DNA from: Flavobacterium poyangense
GTDB lineage: Bacteria > Bacteroidota > Bacteroidia > Flavobacteriales > Flavobacteriaceae
Length of the DNA: 64,000 bases
Direction of reading: 5' to 3'
NCBI RefSeq assembly: GCF_011751075.1
Contig: NZ_JAALLN010000001.1
Location: forward strand, 1 to 64,000
The first letter of the stretch is position 1; each line of letters opens with the position of its first letter. The notes under the pieces are model-generated. The model saw nothing but the letters and a program-made list of their open reading frames with translations, searched no databases and was not told the origin of the DNA. Positions 24,547-37,185 of the stretch are shown piece after piece. The position numbers were made by a program, and so were the translations under genes.

Positions 24547-25182
24547 TCAATAATAAATATCTAAAACAATTTGCTTTTCAGAAGTATCAATTCGCTTTTC
24601 GATTCGCTCAAAAAACCTTTCACTAATCATTGGACAACCATAACTCAAACAAATTGGATTGTCTTGTTCTTCGTATGGCACTTTACTGTATTTATGCAAA
24701 ACGATATTTCTTAAAAAGGCATTATTGTTTGTTTTGTCTAAACCGTATAATTTATAGGCCTTTCCGAAATCACCATTGTAACTGTATCCGATATAATATT
24801 TCCCTAATGAAGTACAAAGCGAATTATTGACGTTACTGAATTTCAATTCTCCCTCTATATTAGTTTCCGATCCGGAACCATGAGCGACTAAACCTTTATC
24901 TACTATTTTATCATTTTGCAAATCGTAAACAAAAAAACGGTTCTTTCCTGACCTGATTCTCATGTCAATAAAAAAAGCTGTTTTACTATTGTATTTAGAG
25001 TTACGGGCAATTATTTTCTTTACAGCATCAACTCTTTTGGAGAGTTTTTGTTCTGTTTTTTCATCTATAATTGTAGTAGTGGTAGTTCCGGTTTTAGTTT
25101 TCTTTTTTGAATTATCAATAAGCAATTTCAAACCAACTAGTACTATTACCAAAAACAGTAGAGAGAGCATTATTTTTTTCAT
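24547..25182 (-). CDS. Murein L,D-transpeptidase catalytic domain protein
   Basis: Membrane-anchored periplasmic enzyme of 211 aa. One N-terminal helix (MLSLLFLVIVLVGLKLLI) precedes a Lys/Thr-rich linker (KKKTKTGTTTTTII). The catalytic part has FVYDLQNDKIVDKGLVAHGSGS, YYIGYSYNG, RNIVLHKY with the conserved histidine, and CLSYGCPMISERFFERIE, where the cysteine of S-x-G-C-P-M is the nucleophile. This is the pattern of the bacteroidetal L,D-transpeptidase-like family (a YkuD variant), which makes 3-3 peptidoglycan crosslinks or anchors proteins. It is a single gene, between the Bro-N relic and an esterase gene. Confidence 0.8.
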   Translation of the reverse strand: MKKIMLSLLFLVIVLVGLKLLIDNSKKKTKTGTTTTTIIDEKTEQKLSKRVDAVKKIIARNSKYNSKTAFFIDMRIRSGKNRFFVYDLQNDKIVDKGLVAHGSGSETNIEGELKFSNVNNSLCTSLGKYYIGYSYNGDFGKAYKLYGLDKTNNNAFLRNIVLHKYSKVPYEEQDNPICLSYGCPMISERFFERIEKRIDTSEKQIVLDIYY

Positions 25183-25270
25183 GATCTAATTCTTCACAAT
25201 CCTATATCATCACACAATGTACTATAAATACCAACAATAAAACAATTACTTTACTAATAAAAAAATTGTT

Positions 25271-25293
25271 AGCGCGAGCGTCCCGCTCGTGCT
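25271..25293. repeat. Short palindrome AGCGCGAGCG/CGCTCGTGCT
   Basis: An isolated GC-rich inverted repeat in AT-rich DNA, possibly another intergenic repeat family. It lies upstream of the transpeptidase gene's start and past the esterase stop. Confidence 0.5.
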
Positions 25294-25333
25294 TAATTAT
25301 TTCAATTCTTTTCTAAATATTATACTTTTCTCT

Positions 25334-26536
25334 TCAATTTGCCTCCATAATAATTTTGTACAATTCTTCACAATAAGCAAGCTTATCGTTTTGTTGGTTT
25401 CTTTTATTTTCCTGCCCCGCTTCATAAACCGAAACCTGAAACCAATACAATACCCTAATAGCCATATTCTGTGCTAAGGGATTCTTTTCGTCTAACTTCA
25501 TATCATTCAAATCCTTAATTTCAGATTTCCAAAACTTAGAAGTAGTACTACGCCTAGTCGATTTTAATTCCTGCTCAAAACGAAGCCATAGTTTATCTAA
25601 AATTTCATTTTCCAAAACCTTTATCTTCTCCATTTTTGCCACTTCCTCTTTGTATTCCTTGGATTTTTTGATTTCGGCAATCTTAGCTCTTAAAAAATTA
25701 CTTTCGTCTATATTTAAAATAGCAATCCCTTTTTCATAGGTATTCACTGCTAAAACCATTTCTTTATTTGCCTTTAAGCTATCGGCTATTCGCAGATTAG
25801 TATCATAAATTCTTTTACTAATGGTATCGTTCTTTGGTCTTATATTTTTTCTATAGGCCTGAATTTCTAACCAGTGAAATGCGCGAAGCATTTCAGCTGG
25901 TCTGGGCCAAACGTGGTCCTCATGAGCAATAAAAAGCGTGTTAACAATCTTTGCCTTATCCAGCCACTCTTTATTATCAATCATCTCCTGATAATTCATA
26001 TCTCTATCTCCAACCATACCTACAAAAGAAAAAGCATTAGACGGCGGTATAAACTTATCCATATTGTTGAAAGAAGCTCCACAAGCTACAACACCTTGAA
26101 AAGCCCCCGTAGATATTGCAAAAAAACTGGCTAATCTTGCACCACCCGAAAAACCTGCTATATAAAGCTGTGAAGTATCAATAGCATAGGCTTGCAATAC
26201 CTCATCAAATAATCTATTGGCAACAGCAATATTATCCTGAACTAATCCATTTTTTAAAGTGTTAGAACACACCAAAATATAATTATAGGTTTCAGCAGCC
26301 GGGATAAATGGCTTAATCCCTTCTTTACCTCTTGCAGCCGGTTCAAAAATAAAAACCAATGCCAATGGAGTTTTAGCATCGTATTTTTTAGGAAAATATA
26401 TCGCATATGATTCCGTTGGAGCAGTTGCAATTTTTATCGAATCGATAATAATTCCCGTTTGTAACAATTGCTTGTCTTGAGCATAGCTAAAAAACGTAAC
26501 TAAAAGAAAAAGAATATAGTAGAAAGTATTTTTCAT
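25334..26536 (-). CDS. Exported alpha/beta-hydrolase, poly(3-hydroxybutyrate) depolymerase/LpqC-like, with helical C-terminus
   Basis: 400 aa, start set at 26536, where MKNTFYYILFLLVTFFSYAQ is a signal peptide; the longer open frame would run into the icmF gene. The hydrolase part includes TPLALVFIFEPAARGKEG, NGLVQDNIAVANRLFDEV, the nucleophile elbow LYIAGFSGGARLASFFA (G-F-S-G-G), AGVVGDRDMNYQE-like sequence, and HEDHVWPRPAEMLRAFHWLE carrying the histidine. Residues about 240-400 are helical (ADSLKANKEMVLAVNTYEKGIAIL, TPR-like). The substrate is unknown. It lies 65 bases after icmF but has a terminator between, so it is probably transcribed separately. Confidence 0.8.
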   Translation of the reverse strand: MKNTFYYILFLLVTFFSYAQDKQLLQTGIIIDSIKIATAPTESYAIYFPKKYDAKTPLALVFIFEPAARGKEGIKPFIPAAETYNYILVCSNTLKNGLVQDNIAVANRLFDEVLQAYAIDTSQLYIAGFSGGARLASFFAISTGAFQGVVACGASFNNMDKFIPPSNAFSFVGMVGDRDMNYQEMIDNKEWLDKAKIVNTLFIAHEDHVWPRPAEMLRAFHWLEIQAYRKNIRPKNDTISKRIYDTNLRIADSLKANKEMVLAVNTYEKGIAILNIDESNFLRAKIAEIKKSKEYKEEVAKMEKIKVLENEILDKLWLRFEQELKSTRRSTTSKFWKSEIKDLNDMKLDEKNPLAQNMAIRVLYWFQVSVYEAGQENKRNQQNDKLAYCEELYKIIMEAN

Positions 26537-26551
26537 AACACTAAAATAAAA

Positions 26552-26577
26552 AAAACCTCTCATTTCTGAGAGGTTTT
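26552..26577 (-). terminator. Terminator of icmF
   Basis: AAAACCTCTCA and TGAGAGGTTTT pair in an 11-bp stem, then T-run on the minus strand, 24 bases past the stop. Confidence 0.9.
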
Positions 26578-26600
26578 CCAATATTAAAAATTTAAAAAAT

Positions 26601-29600
26601 TTACATATTCCTTCTATACTGCCCTCCCACTTCAAACAATGCCGAAGTAATCTGACCTAACGAACAAACCTTTGTAGCTTCCATTAAATGATCGAATAAA
26701 TTTTCGTTTTTAATAGCTGCTTCCTGAAGTTTACTCAAATGTTCGTTTACTTTTGCTTCGTGAAATTGGTGCAGATTATCTAACATCGTAATCTGATATT
26801 GTTTTTCTTCCTCGGTGGCACGGATAACTTCTGCCGGAATTACGGTTGGTGAACCCTTTGAACTCAAGAAAGTATTAACCCCCACAATTGGGAAATCGCC
26901 ATTGTGTTTTAAAGTCTCGTAATACAAACTTTCTTCCTGAATTTTAGAACGTTGGTACATCGTTTCCATAGCACCTAAAACACCACCTCTTTCTGTGATA
27001 CGATCAAATTCCTGTAAAACGGCAGCTTCTACTAAATCAGTTAGTTCTTCGATAATAAAAGAACCTTGTATCGGGTTTTCGTTTTTCGCTAAACCTAACT
27101 CTTTATTAATAATCAGCTGAATAGCCATTGCACGACGAACAGATTCTTCTGTTGGTGTTGTAATTGCTTCATCGTAAGCATTGGTATGCAATGAATTACA
27201 GTTGTCATAAATAGCATATAAAGCCTGTAATGTGGTACGGATATCATTGAAATCAATTTCCTGAGCGTGTAACGAACGTCCCGAAGTTTGAATATGGTAT
27301 TTCAACATCTGTGCTCTTTCGTTGGCTCCGTATTTGTTTTTCATGGCTTTTGCCCATATTTTACGCGCCACACGACCAATTACGGCATACTCAGGATCTA
27401 CTCCGTTAGAGAAAAAGAATGATAAATTAGGTCCGAAATCGTTGATGTTCATTCCACGGCTCAAATAATATTCCACGTAAGTGAAACCATTAGAAAGCGT
27501 AAAAGCCAATTGCGTAATCGGGTTTGCTCCTGCCTCTGCAATATGATAACCTGAAATAGATACCGAATAAAAATTACGAACGTTTTTGGTAATAAAATAT
27601 TCCTGAACGTCACCCATTAATCGCAAGGCAAATTCAGTCGAGAAAATACAGGTATTTTGCGCCTGATCTTCTTTTAGAATATCGGCCTGAACCGTTCCAC
27701 GAACTTGTGATAATGTTTTAACTTTAATTTCGTTGTAGACTTCCAAAGGCAAAACCTGATCTCCGGTAACACCCAAAAGCATTAAGCCTAAACCATCGTT
27801 CCCTTCCGGCAAATCGCCTTGGTATTTTGGACGCTCTACTCCTTTTCCTGCATATATTTTGTTGATTTTTGCCTCAACTTCTTTTTCTAAACCATTGGCT
27901 TTAATATAGTGCTCACATTGTTGATCAATCGCCGCATTCATAAAAAAGCCTAACAACATTGGTGCCGGCCCATTGATAGTCATACTTACCGAGGTCAGTG
28001 CATGAACCAAATCAAAACCGGAATACAATTTTTTGGCATCGTCTAAACAACAGATCGAAACTCCTGCATTACCAATTTTTCCGTAAATATCCGGACGTAA
28101 ATCCGGGTCGTTTCCATACAAAGTAACACTATCAAATGCAGTGGAAAGCCTTTTGGCAGGCAATCCGGCACTTACATAATGAAAACGTTTATTGGTTCTT
28201 TCCGGTCCACCTTCACCTGCAAACATTCTTGACGGATCCTCGCCTTCACGTTTAAACGGATACAATCCTGATGCAAAAGGAAATTCTCCCGGAACATTTT
28301 CCTGCAAACTCCAACGCAAAATATCGCCCCAGGCTTCGTACTTAGGCAAAGCAATTTTTGGAATTTGTAAATGCGATAAACTCTCCGTATGTGTTGCGAT
28401 CTTGATTTCTTTATCACGAACTTTAAACGAATACACCGGATTTTTGTATTTGTTTACTTTCTCATCCCAATTCAGGATAATCTCCCAATTGTACGGATCT
28501 AAATCCATTTTTACTTTATCAAATTGATTGAGTAAAAGATTCAGGAAAATGCGATTTTCATCGTGTTCTGCAATTCCTGCCGGTAACACCGAACTGTCCT
28601 CAATTCCTGCTTTAGTAATTTGTGGAACTTTTCCGGAAACCGTCTCCAGCGTTTTATAAATTCCGTATAATTTTTGCGCCACTTTTTGTTGTGAAAGCGC
28701 TATTTCATCATAACCTCTGTTGCTCTCTGCAATTTCAGATAAATAACGGGTTCTGTGAGGCGGAATTACAAAGATTTTCTCGCTCATTTCTTTGGTAATC
28801 TCAAAAGTCGATCTCAAATCAGAAGCTGTTTTTTCGACTATTTTATCCATGATCGCTTTGTAAAGCGTATTCATTCCGGGATCATTAAACTGCGAAGCAA
28901 TTGTTCCGAAAACAGGCATCTCATCAGGATTTTTATCCCAAAGATTATGATTGCGCTGGTACTGTTTTTTTACATCACGAATTGCATCCAGAGCACCCCT
29001 TTTATCAAATTTATTCAAAGCAACCAAATCTGCAAAATCAAGCATATCGATTTTCTCCAATTGCGTTGCAGCACCAAATTCTGGCGTCATTACATATAAA
29101 GAAACATCCGAATGATCCATAATTTCGGTATCGGATTGTCCGATTCCCGAAGTTTCCAGAATGATCAGATCGTATTTAGCCGCTTTTAAAACCTGAATTG
29201 CTTCGGCAACATATTTAGACAAAGCCAAATTCGACTGACGTGTCGCCAGCGAACGCATATAAACACGAGGATTATTGATCGCGTTCATACGGATTCTGTC
29301 TCCTAAAAGTGCTCCTCCTGTTTTTCTCTTTGAAGGGTCAACCGATATTAATCCGATTGTTTTCTCCGGGAAATCAATTAAAAAACGACGTACTAATTCG
29401 TCTACTAATGATGATTTACCTGCTCCACCCGTTCCGGTGATCCCTAAAACCGGAATCTTAGAATCGGTATTACTCTGATGAATCTGATCAAAAACCGGTT
29501 TTGCTATTTCAGGGAAATTTTCTGCTGCAGAAATCAGACGCGCAATAGCGGTTGGATTTTTACTTTCAATATGATCAATTTCTCCGTTTAGTTTATCTCC

Positions 29601-30041
29601 AATAGGAAAATCGGATTGGGTCACCAAATCATTGATCATTCCTTGTAATCCCAAAGAACGGCCATCATCCGGTGCGTAGATTCGTGTAATTCCGTATTCA
29701 TGTAATTCTGAAATTTCGCTTGGCAAAATTACACCTCCGCCTCCGCCAAAAATCTTAATATGTCCTGCTCCTTTTTCGCGAAGCAAATCATACATATATT
29801 TAAAATATTCATTATGTCCTCCCTGATAAGAAGTCATTGCAATAGCATTAGCGTCTTCCTGAATTGCGGTGTTTACCACTTCTTCAACACTTCGGTCATG
29901 ACCTAAATGAATTACCTCAACACCTGTTGACTGAATAATACGTCGCATAATGTTGATTGCGGCGTCATGTCCGTCAAAAAGTGAAGCAGCCGTTACAATT
30001 CTTACTTTATTTTTAGGATTATATGGTATTTGTTGTTCCAT
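26601..30041 (-). CDS. icmF: Fused isobutyryl-CoA mutase (B12 domain, G-protein chaperone and mutase in one chain)
   Basis: Adenosylcobalamin enzyme that interconverts isobutyryl-CoA and n-butyryl-CoA (and sometimes isovaleryl/pivalyl-CoA). It has 1146 aa, close to known IcmF proteins. Domain order: B12-binding Rossmann domain (residues 12-145, with the cobalt-ligand histidine in FDGHDAAI), MeaB-type G-protein domain ([19 protein letters not shown]-loop near residue 205, later [15 protein letters not shown]), then the mutase TIM barrel from about 560 ([33 protein letters not shown]). The [10 protein letters not shown] form points to IcmF rather than methylmalonyl-CoA mutase, which has other substrate-pocket residues. 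No other mutase gene is near. Confidence 0.93.
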   Translation of the reverse strand: MEQQIPYNPKNKVRIVTAASLFDGHDAAINIMRRIIQSTGVEVIHLGHDRSVEEVVNTAIQEDANAIAMTSYQGGHNEYFKYMYDLLREKGAGHIKIFGGGGGVILPSEISELHEYGITRIYAPDDGRSLGLQGMINDLVTQSDFPIGDKLNGEIDHIESKNPTAIARLISAAENFPEIAKPVFDQIHQSNTDSKIPVLGITGTGGAGKSSLVDELVRRFLIDFPEKTIGLISVDPSKRKTGGALLGDRIRMNAINNPRVYMRSLATRQSNLALSKYVAEAIQVLKAAKYDLIILETSGIGQSDTEIMDHSDVSLYVMTPEFGAATQLEKIDMLDFADLVALNKFDKRGALDAIRDVKKQYQRNHNLWDKNPDEMPVFGTIASQFNDPGMNTLYKAIMDKIVEKTASDLRSTFEITKEMSEKIFVIPPHRTRYLSEIAESNRGYDEIALSQQKVAQKLYGIYKTLETVSGKVPQITKAGIEDSSVLPAGIAEHDENRIFLNLLLNQFDKVKMDLDPYNWEIILNWDEKVNKYKNPVYSFKVRDKEIKIATHTESLSHLQIPKIALPKYEAWGDILRWSLQENVPGEFPFASGLYPFKREGEDPSRMFAGEGGPERTNKRFHYVSAGLPAKRLSTAFDSVTLYGNDPDLRPDIYGKIGNAGVSICCLDDAKKLYSGFDLVHALTSVSMTINGPAPMLLGFFMNAAIDQQCEHYIKANGLEKEVEAKINKIYAGKGVERPKYQGDLPEGNDGLGLMLLGVTGDQVLPLEVYNEIKVKTLSQVRGTVQADILKEDQAQNTCIFSTEFALRLMGDVQEYFITKNVRNFYSVSISGYHIAEAGANPITQLAFTLSNGFTYVEYYLSRGMNINDFGPNLSFFFSNGVDPEYAVIGRVARKIWAKAMKNKYGANERAQMLKYHIQTSGRSLHAQEIDFNDIRTTLQALYAIYDNCNSLHTNAYDEAITTPTEESVRRAMAIQLIINKELGLAKNENPIQGSFIIEELTDLVEAAVLQEFDRITERGGVLGAMETMYQRSKIQEESLYYETLKHNGDFPIVGVNTFLSSKGSPTVIPAEVIRATEEEKQYQITMLDNLHQFHEAKVNEHLSKLQEAAIKNENLFDHLMEATKVCSLGQITSALFEVGGQYRRNM

Positions 30042-30332
30042 TTTATGAATATGATAATTTTAAGGGAGCAATTTACAAATTATTTTAATAATTGATCACC
30101 ATGATAGCTTTATGTTAACAAAAAAAATCATTTTTTTTAAATCATGGGGTAACAATTTAAACTCGTCCCGTATCTATGGTATATAAACCTACTTAACATG
30201 GTAATTTCGAAACATTTAAAAGAAATACAATAACCTGAAAAACAACACAATACATAATTTAGTAGTGTAGAAAAACCCCAAATTTTTACCCACGACTTTC
30301 AATCTTAAGTACTAACGTAAAAATTTAATGCA
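30042..30332. other. Gene-free stretch between icmF and the L,D-transpeptidase
   Basis: 290 bases of AT-rich DNA that must hold both divergent promoters. I see no hairpin, no clear TAnnTTTG box and no ORF. Confidence 0.5.
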
Positions 30333-31940
30333 ATGAAAACTTTATATCTTTTCGCCATTATTCTTTTCACTGGTTTACTAACTTCTTCCTTTGATTTGAA
30401 AAAAAATGACCGCACAGAAAATACCAAATCACAGGATATTCATTCTGACGTTTCAAGTCATTCTGATCCATTAGTAGATACAGAAATACTAAATGACTTT
30501 TTTAAAAAATATACCGATTTAAAAAAGTACCAAAACAAAGTTGCTGCTTTATACAAAAACAGATCTTACGAATCAATTTGGTTTGAAGACAATAAAATCA
30601 ATGAATTTGGTCAGTTGTTACACCAAAAACTAAAATTGACACATGAAGAAGGATTAGAAATTGAAATTCCTTATGAAAATGAAATTGATAAAATCTTCAG
30701 CAAAAAAGCCACAGAAAGACCTTCAAAATCCGATTCTGATTTATTGTTAAGCACCGCCTATATTATTTATATGAGCCAGGTTTATGAAGGTTTAGACGCT
30801 GAAACCGTAAAAAAAACAGGCTGGCTTTTACCTAAAAAACAGCTATCTTATGGTACTTTACTGGATTCTCTTATCGTTAATCCAACTTTATTGGATAAAA
30901 ATGAGGAACTGCTTTTTGATCAGTACTATAAACTGCAAGGCGCTTTAGAAAAATACAGACAGATCGAAAAAGACGGAACATGGACACCAATTGAAACAGA
31001 AACTCCCTATAAAGATTTACGTCCTGATGCGGTTTCAAATACAATTGCACAGGTCAGAACAAGATTAGTAGTAATGGGAGATTTGAAAAAAGATTCTAAA
31101 AGTAATGTTTACGACAGAGAACTTATGGATGCCGTTATGAAATACAAACTAAGAAACGGTTTTAAACCCAACTACATTTTAGCCGAAGAGCACATTAAAG
31201 ACATGAATACCCCTATCGCTGATAAAATCAAAGTACTAACGGTTAATATGGAACGCTGTCGTTGGATTTCTCCAAAATTGGTAAAAGACAACGAATATGT
31301 AATGGTTAATGTACCTTCTTTTGAATTGGTGTATGCAAAAAATGGTAAAACAGAGTTGGCATCACGTGTTTTTGTGGGTTCAACATTCACTAAAACAACC
31401 ATATTTAGCGGTAACATAGATAAAATTGTTTTCAGCCCATATTGGACTGTCCCACAAAGTATTGTAGATAACGAATTGAAATCAAAAATAGCAGCCGATA
31501 AAAACTATCTCGCTGAACATAATATGGAAATCGTAAACGGTCAGGTAAGACAAAAACCGGGTCCCGAAAACTCCCTGGGATTGGTGAAATTTATTTTCCC
31601 AAATCCGGAAGATATTTATATGCACGACACACCGGCGAAAACTTTATTTGACTTTGAAAAAAGGACTTTCAGCCACGGTTGTATCAATGTAAAAGAAGCC
31701 AAAAACTTAGCCATTGCCATGCTTAAAGATTATCCGGAATGGACTATTGACAGAATAAACAAAGCAATGGAAGGAAAAGAAGAAACGACTTTTAGATTAG
31801 CCAATAAAATACCAATTTACATCTGTTATTTTACTGCATGGGTAAATGAATCCGGCGAAGTAAGCTTTTTTCGGGATGTTTATGACAGAGATGACGATTT
31901 GAATAAAATTATGTATCAGGAGTCACTGGCTCTTAACTAA
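30333..31940 (+). CDS. L,D-transpeptidase family protein (YcbB/LdtD-like)
   Basis: Periplasmic peptidoglycan-crosslinking enzyme of 535 aa. The signal-like N-terminus is MKTLYLFAIILFTGLLTSSF. The first two thirds hold the scaffold and peptidoglycan-binding-like region (YLKTLYEN-like YKNRSYESIWFEDNKI, DAVMKYKLRNGFKPNY). The YkuD catalytic domain follows: NVPSFELVYAKNGKTELASRVFVGSTFTKT, FSPYWTVPQSIVDNELKSKI, and KRTFSHGCINVKEAKNLAIAML, where S-H-G-C-I-N-V carries the catalytic His and Cys. It is transcribed alone with its own terminator. Confidence 0.92.
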   Translation: MKTLYLFAIILFTGLLTSSFDLKKNDRTENTKSQDIHSDVSSHSDPLVDTEILNDFFKKYTDLKKYQNKVAALYKNRSYESIWFEDNKINEFGQLLHQKLKLTHEEGLEIEIPYENEIDKIFSKKATERPSKSDSDLLLSTAYIIYMSQVYEGLDAETVKKTGWLLPKKQLSYGTLLDSLIVNPTLLDKNEELLFDQYYKLQGALEKYRQIEKDGTWTPIETETPYKDLRPDAVSNTIAQVRTRLVVMGDLKKDSKSNVYDRELMDAVMKYKLRNGFKPNYILAEEHIKDMNTPIADKIKVLTVNMERCRWISPKLVKDNEYVMVNVPSFELVYAKNGKTELASRVFVGSTFTKTTIFSGNIDKIVFSPYWTVPQSIVDNELKSKIAADKNYLAEHNMEIVNGQVRQKPGPENSLGLVKFIFPNPEDIYMHDTPAKTLFDFEKRTFSHGCINVKEAKNLAIAMLKDYPEWTIDRINKAMEGKEETTFRLANKIPIYICYFTAWVNESGEVSFFRDVYDRDDDLNKIMYQESLALN

Positions 31941-31972
31941 AAAAAATACAATACGACTTAAATTTTAACCGG

Positions 31973-32009
31973 GAGAACTATTCAAAAAAATGGATAGTTC
32001 TCTTTTTTT
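31973..32009 (+). terminator. Terminator of the L,D-transpeptidase gene
   Basis: GAGAACTA and TAGTTCTC pair in an eight-base stem, then TTTTTTT, 32 bases past the stop. Confidence 0.9.
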
Positions 32010-32029
32010 ACATAATTAATTCAAGTTAC

Positions 32030-32346
32030 TAGTTACTTAGTTGTAAAATGTGTACTGTAAAATGTAAAATGCTAGTCTGAAAAGGCAAATGCTGCATTTT
32101 AGTGATCTGACACAATTATATGTTCGTACAATGTGAGATAATAATCAATTAAACAAAACTTATTCCTTTTCGCATTTTACACTATACATCATACGTTTTA
32201 CATTTTACAGTATACATTTTACAGTATACATTTTACAACTAGCAACTTGAGTTAACCCTGTGTTAAAAAAACACAACCAACAGATTATTGTTAATTCTAA
32301 AACAAATTGTTTCTGCTGTCAAAATAAAATTGTGGCTTTATTTTTG
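32030..32346. repeat. TTTTACAGTATACATTTT-type repeat tract and promoter of DUF4197 gene
   Basis: The 380-bp gap is full of short runs of TTTTACAnTnTACATTTT and inverted GTAAAATGTAAAATGC at 32045-32075 and 32178-32240, a low-complexity palindromic repeat. Nearer the gene, TATTTTTG at 32339-32346 is a -7 box. Confidence 0.6.
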
Positions 32347-32386
32347 AATAAGTAGTATTTTTGAAACTTATAAAAATTACAATTTA

Positions 32387-33106
32387 ATGAAAAAGATTAC
32401 CTTTTTACTGTTGACACTTTCTTTTACCTCATTTGCGCAAGTGCAACAAAATCAAGATAAATTATCACAATTATCCTCAAAAATCTCCGGACTTGGAGGT
32501 GTTAATATTGCTTCCGGTTTAAAAGAAGCCCTTAACAAAGGAATTACGGAGCAGGTAAGTAAATTAACTGCTGTTGATGGTTTTTATAAAAATGAAGCCG
32601 TAAAAATTTTAATGCCCGAAGAACTTCGAAAAGTAGATGCTACTTTACGCAGATTTGGCTTAGGCTCTCTTGCCGATGAAGGTGTTAAAGTGCTGAATCG
32701 TGCTGCAGAGGATGCCGTTAAAGAAGCTACTCCTATATTTGTTTCAGCGGTAAAAAACATGTCGATTACGGATGCTAAAAACATACTGCTGGGTAACGAA
32801 AGTGCTGCAACAACTTACCTGCAAAACAGTACTACAAAATCTTTATACAGTAAATTTAATCCAGTTATTAAAAACTCTTTTGAAAAAGTGGGTGCTGACG
32901 GTATTTGGACACAAATTATCAACAAATACAATACACTTCCACTGGTAAAAAAAGTAAACCCTGACTTGACTGATTACACAACAAATCAAGCTCTTGCAGG
33001 TGTTTTTAAAATGATTGCTGTAGAAGAAAAAGATATTCGCGCCAATATCAGTGCAAGAACAACCCCTCTATTGAAAAGCGTTTTTGCCATTCAGGATAAA
33101 AAGTAA
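32387..33106 (+). CDS. DUF4197 family exported protein
   Basis: Predicted periplasmic or secreted protein of 239 aa with signal peptide MKKITFLLLTLSFTSFAQ. DUF4197 features are SGLKEALNKGITEQVSKLTAVDGFYKNEAVKILMPEELRKVDATLRRFGLG near the middle, DAVKEATPIFVSAVKNMSITDAKNILLGNESAATTYLQ, and the C-terminal DLTDYTTNQALAGVFKMIAVEEKDIR. The family is all-helical and of unknown function. It stands alone in front of purU. Confidence 0.88.
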   Translation: MKKITFLLLTLSFTSFAQVQQNQDKLSQLSSKISGLGGVNIASGLKEALNKGITEQVSKLTAVDGFYKNEAVKILMPEELRKVDATLRRFGLGSLADEGVKVLNRAAEDAVKEATPIFVSAVKNMSITDAKNILLGNESAATTYLQNSTTKSLYSKFNPVIKNSFEKVGADGIWTQIINKYNTLPLVKKVNPDLTDYTTNQALAGVFKMIAVEEKDIRANISARTTPLLKSVFAIQDKK

Positions 33107-33222
33107 TTTTATTTAACCACAAAGGATGCAATTCAAAATAAGAAACCGTTGTGCACTTTGCGTAAATCTTTGTGCCCTTTGCGGTTAAAAAACCTTCTCA
33201 ACCAAAAAACAACCCAAAAAAA

Positions 33223-34077
33223 ATGCAAAAAATAACCATTCTGATTCACTGCAAAGACCAAAAAGGAATTATCGCCGCAGTTACTACTTTTATCGCAAAA
33301 GTAGATGGAAATATTATCTATATTGATCAACATGTTGACGTGGAACAAAATGTTTTTTTTATGCGTCTGGAATGTGAATTCGCAAATCACCATACCAGCA
33401 TTGAAGCAATAAAAGAAGAATTTCATCAAACTATTGCGACCGATTTCCAAATGTCCTGGGACCTGTACAATCAGGAACAAAAGCCCAGAATGGCACTCTT
33501 TGTATCCAAATACGATCACTGTCTGTTTGATATTTTGGGACGTTACAGTGCAGATGAATTAAATGTTGAAATTCCTGTAATTATAAGCAACCATAATGAT
33601 TTACGATCTATCGCAGAGCGTTTTGATATTCCGTTTCATTGTGTGCCATTTACAAAAGACAATAAGGAAGAAGGAGAAGCAAAACAAATTGAACTGTTAA
33701 ACAAATATCAAATCAACTTTATTGTTTTGGCTCGTTATATGCAGATCATTACACCTAAACTGATTTCGCTTTACGAAAATAAAATAATCAATATTCACCA
33801 TTCGTTTTTACCAGCTTTTCCGGGGGCAAAACCTTATCACTCCGCTTTTAAACGTGGTGTAAAAATTATTGGAGCCACAAGTCATTATGTAACAGAGGAA
33901 TTAGACGAAGGTCCGATTATAGAACAGGATATTACGCCTGTTTCTCATATTCATTCGGTAGAAGATTTTATCATGAAAGGACGTGATCTCGAACGAATTG
34001 TTCTTGCCCGTGCTATTAAACTTCATGCAGAACGCAAAACGATGGTTTATAGTAATAAAACGGTTGTGTTTTCTTAA
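33223..34077 (+). CDS. purU: Formyltetrahydrofolate deformylase
   Basis: Hydrolyses 10-formyl-THF to formate and THF, balancing one-carbon pools and supplying formate for purine synthesis. The start is at 33223 (MQKITILIHCKDQKGIIAA), since the open frame further up reads through repeat DNA. It has 284 aa. An ACT domain covers residues 3-80 (HCKDQKGIIAAVTTFIAKVDGNIIYIDQHVD), and a formyltransferase domain follows: LARYMQIITPKLISLYENKIINIHHSFLPAFPGAKPYHSAFKRGVKIIGATSHYVTEELDEGPIIEQD, with the N-H-D catalytic set seen in INIHHS and DEGP. A hairpin repeat follows the stop. Confidence 0.93.
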   Translation: MQKITILIHCKDQKGIIAAVTTFIAKVDGNIIYIDQHVDVEQNVFFMRLECEFANHHTSIEAIKEEFHQTIATDFQMSWDLYNQEQKPRMALFVSKYDHCLFDILGRYSADELNVEIPVIISNHNDLRSIAERFDIPFHCVPFTKDNKEEGEAKQIELLNKYQINFIVLARYMQIITPKLISLYENKIINIHHSFLPAFPGAKPYHSAFKRGVKIIGATSHYVTEELDEGPIIEQDITPVSHIHSVEDFIMKGRDLERIVLARAIKLHAERKTMVYSNKTVVFS

Positions 34078-34110
34078 CGTTGTTTAACCGTCGTATTTAT
34101 AAAAAAAATT

Positions 34111-34143
34111 AAACCCGACAGGTTTTTAAAACCTGTCGGGTTT
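34111..34143. repeat. GACAGGTTTT hairpin repeat, copy 3
   Basis: AAACCCGACAGGTTTT...AAAACCTGTCGGGTTT, a near-perfect hairpin between purU and katG. It may serve as terminator for both convergent genes. Confidence 0.85.
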
Positions 34144-34159
34144 GTTATTTTTTTTTAAC

Positions 34160-36406
<2,247 letters not shown>

Positions 36407-36632
36407 TCACAAAATCACATTTCACTGATATTTAACGTTTTATCAAATATACGAACAAAAGCTTTCGTTATTCATAAACAAAATTGATTGTTATTATATT
36501 TTAATAACTAAAAATTATTTAACGCTACAGAATGCTCAGAACAGCATATTAAAAAATCTTAACTTATGTTCAACAAAGTAATAACAAAACCTTAACAGCA
36601 AAAGATTCATATATGTCTCATCTTTGTAGTGT

Positions 36633-36711
36633 AATAAACTGGTTATTTATTATTTTGGTTTTGGTTAGTTAAATGATGCCGGCGTCTACGAGATGCCGGC
36701 ATTCTTTTTTT
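36633..36711 (+). ncRNA. Candidate small RNA of about 80 nt
   Basis: A CATCTTTG box (36619-36626), the same variant seen before dps and the DUF4142 gene, is followed at the right distance by a short transcript with no open frame. It ends in the strong hairpin ATGCCGGC...GCCGGCAT (36676-36702) and T7. The unit is transcribed away from katG. Nothing here names a known RNA family. Confidence 0.35.
36676..36711 (+). terminator. Rho-independent terminator of the candidate small RNA
   Basis: ATGCCGGC pairs with GCCGGCAT around an 11-base loop, followed by seven T. It has no coding sequence upstream on this strand. Confidence 0.85.
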
Positions 36712-36780
36712 CCGCAAAACCGAGATTTTTTCAGGTTTCAAGTTTCAGGTTTTGTCTTTTTCTTAAACCTTATTGAGATT

Positions 36781-37013
36781 ACAACTGTTAGTCTTCGACT
36801 CCGCTCAGACTGACTTCTTTTTGATTCATTCCCAATTTCTGTACTTGATTCGTTTCACATCTTACATTTTACATCTCACATCTTTTAAAACATTCTCTTG
36901 ACATACTTTGTGGAAGTTAACCGCAAAGGGCGCAAAGTTTTCGCAAAGTACGCAAGGAAACGACTTTGCGAGCCTTACGTAGTTCCTTGCGAACTTTGCG
37001 GTTAAAAAAAGAA
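36781..37013. repeat. Repeat cluster upstream of the aldo/keto reductase
   Basis: GTCTTCGACTCCGCTCAGACTGAC near 36790-36812 is a copy of the CGAAGTCGAAG family. AACCGCAAAG at 36919-36928 faces CTTTGCGGTT at 36994-37003, with internal GCAAAGTnCGCAAGG repeats, a long imperfect palindrome. No gene. Confidence 0.65.
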
Positions 37014-37185
37014 ACTGGTTGTATACCTATTATTTCACTGCAAAATTTACAGTGAGGATAAACCGAATTTTTTATTCCTTCTTCATTTTGGATACAACTA
37101 CAAGAGATTCGGCTACTTTAAAAAAGGAACTCTGAGAGATCTTTGTCTTATCAATTTTTAATCTAACTATTTAAATCAAAAATTT

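Noticed and set aside
28755..29122. Plus-strand frames opposite icmF (114 and 73 aa)
   Set aside because: Antisense artefacts of a GC-balanced long coding region.
33133..33519. Minus-strand frame of 128 aa overlapping purU start
   Set aside because: Shares the region with the ACT domain and with repeat DNA; no start box, no family.
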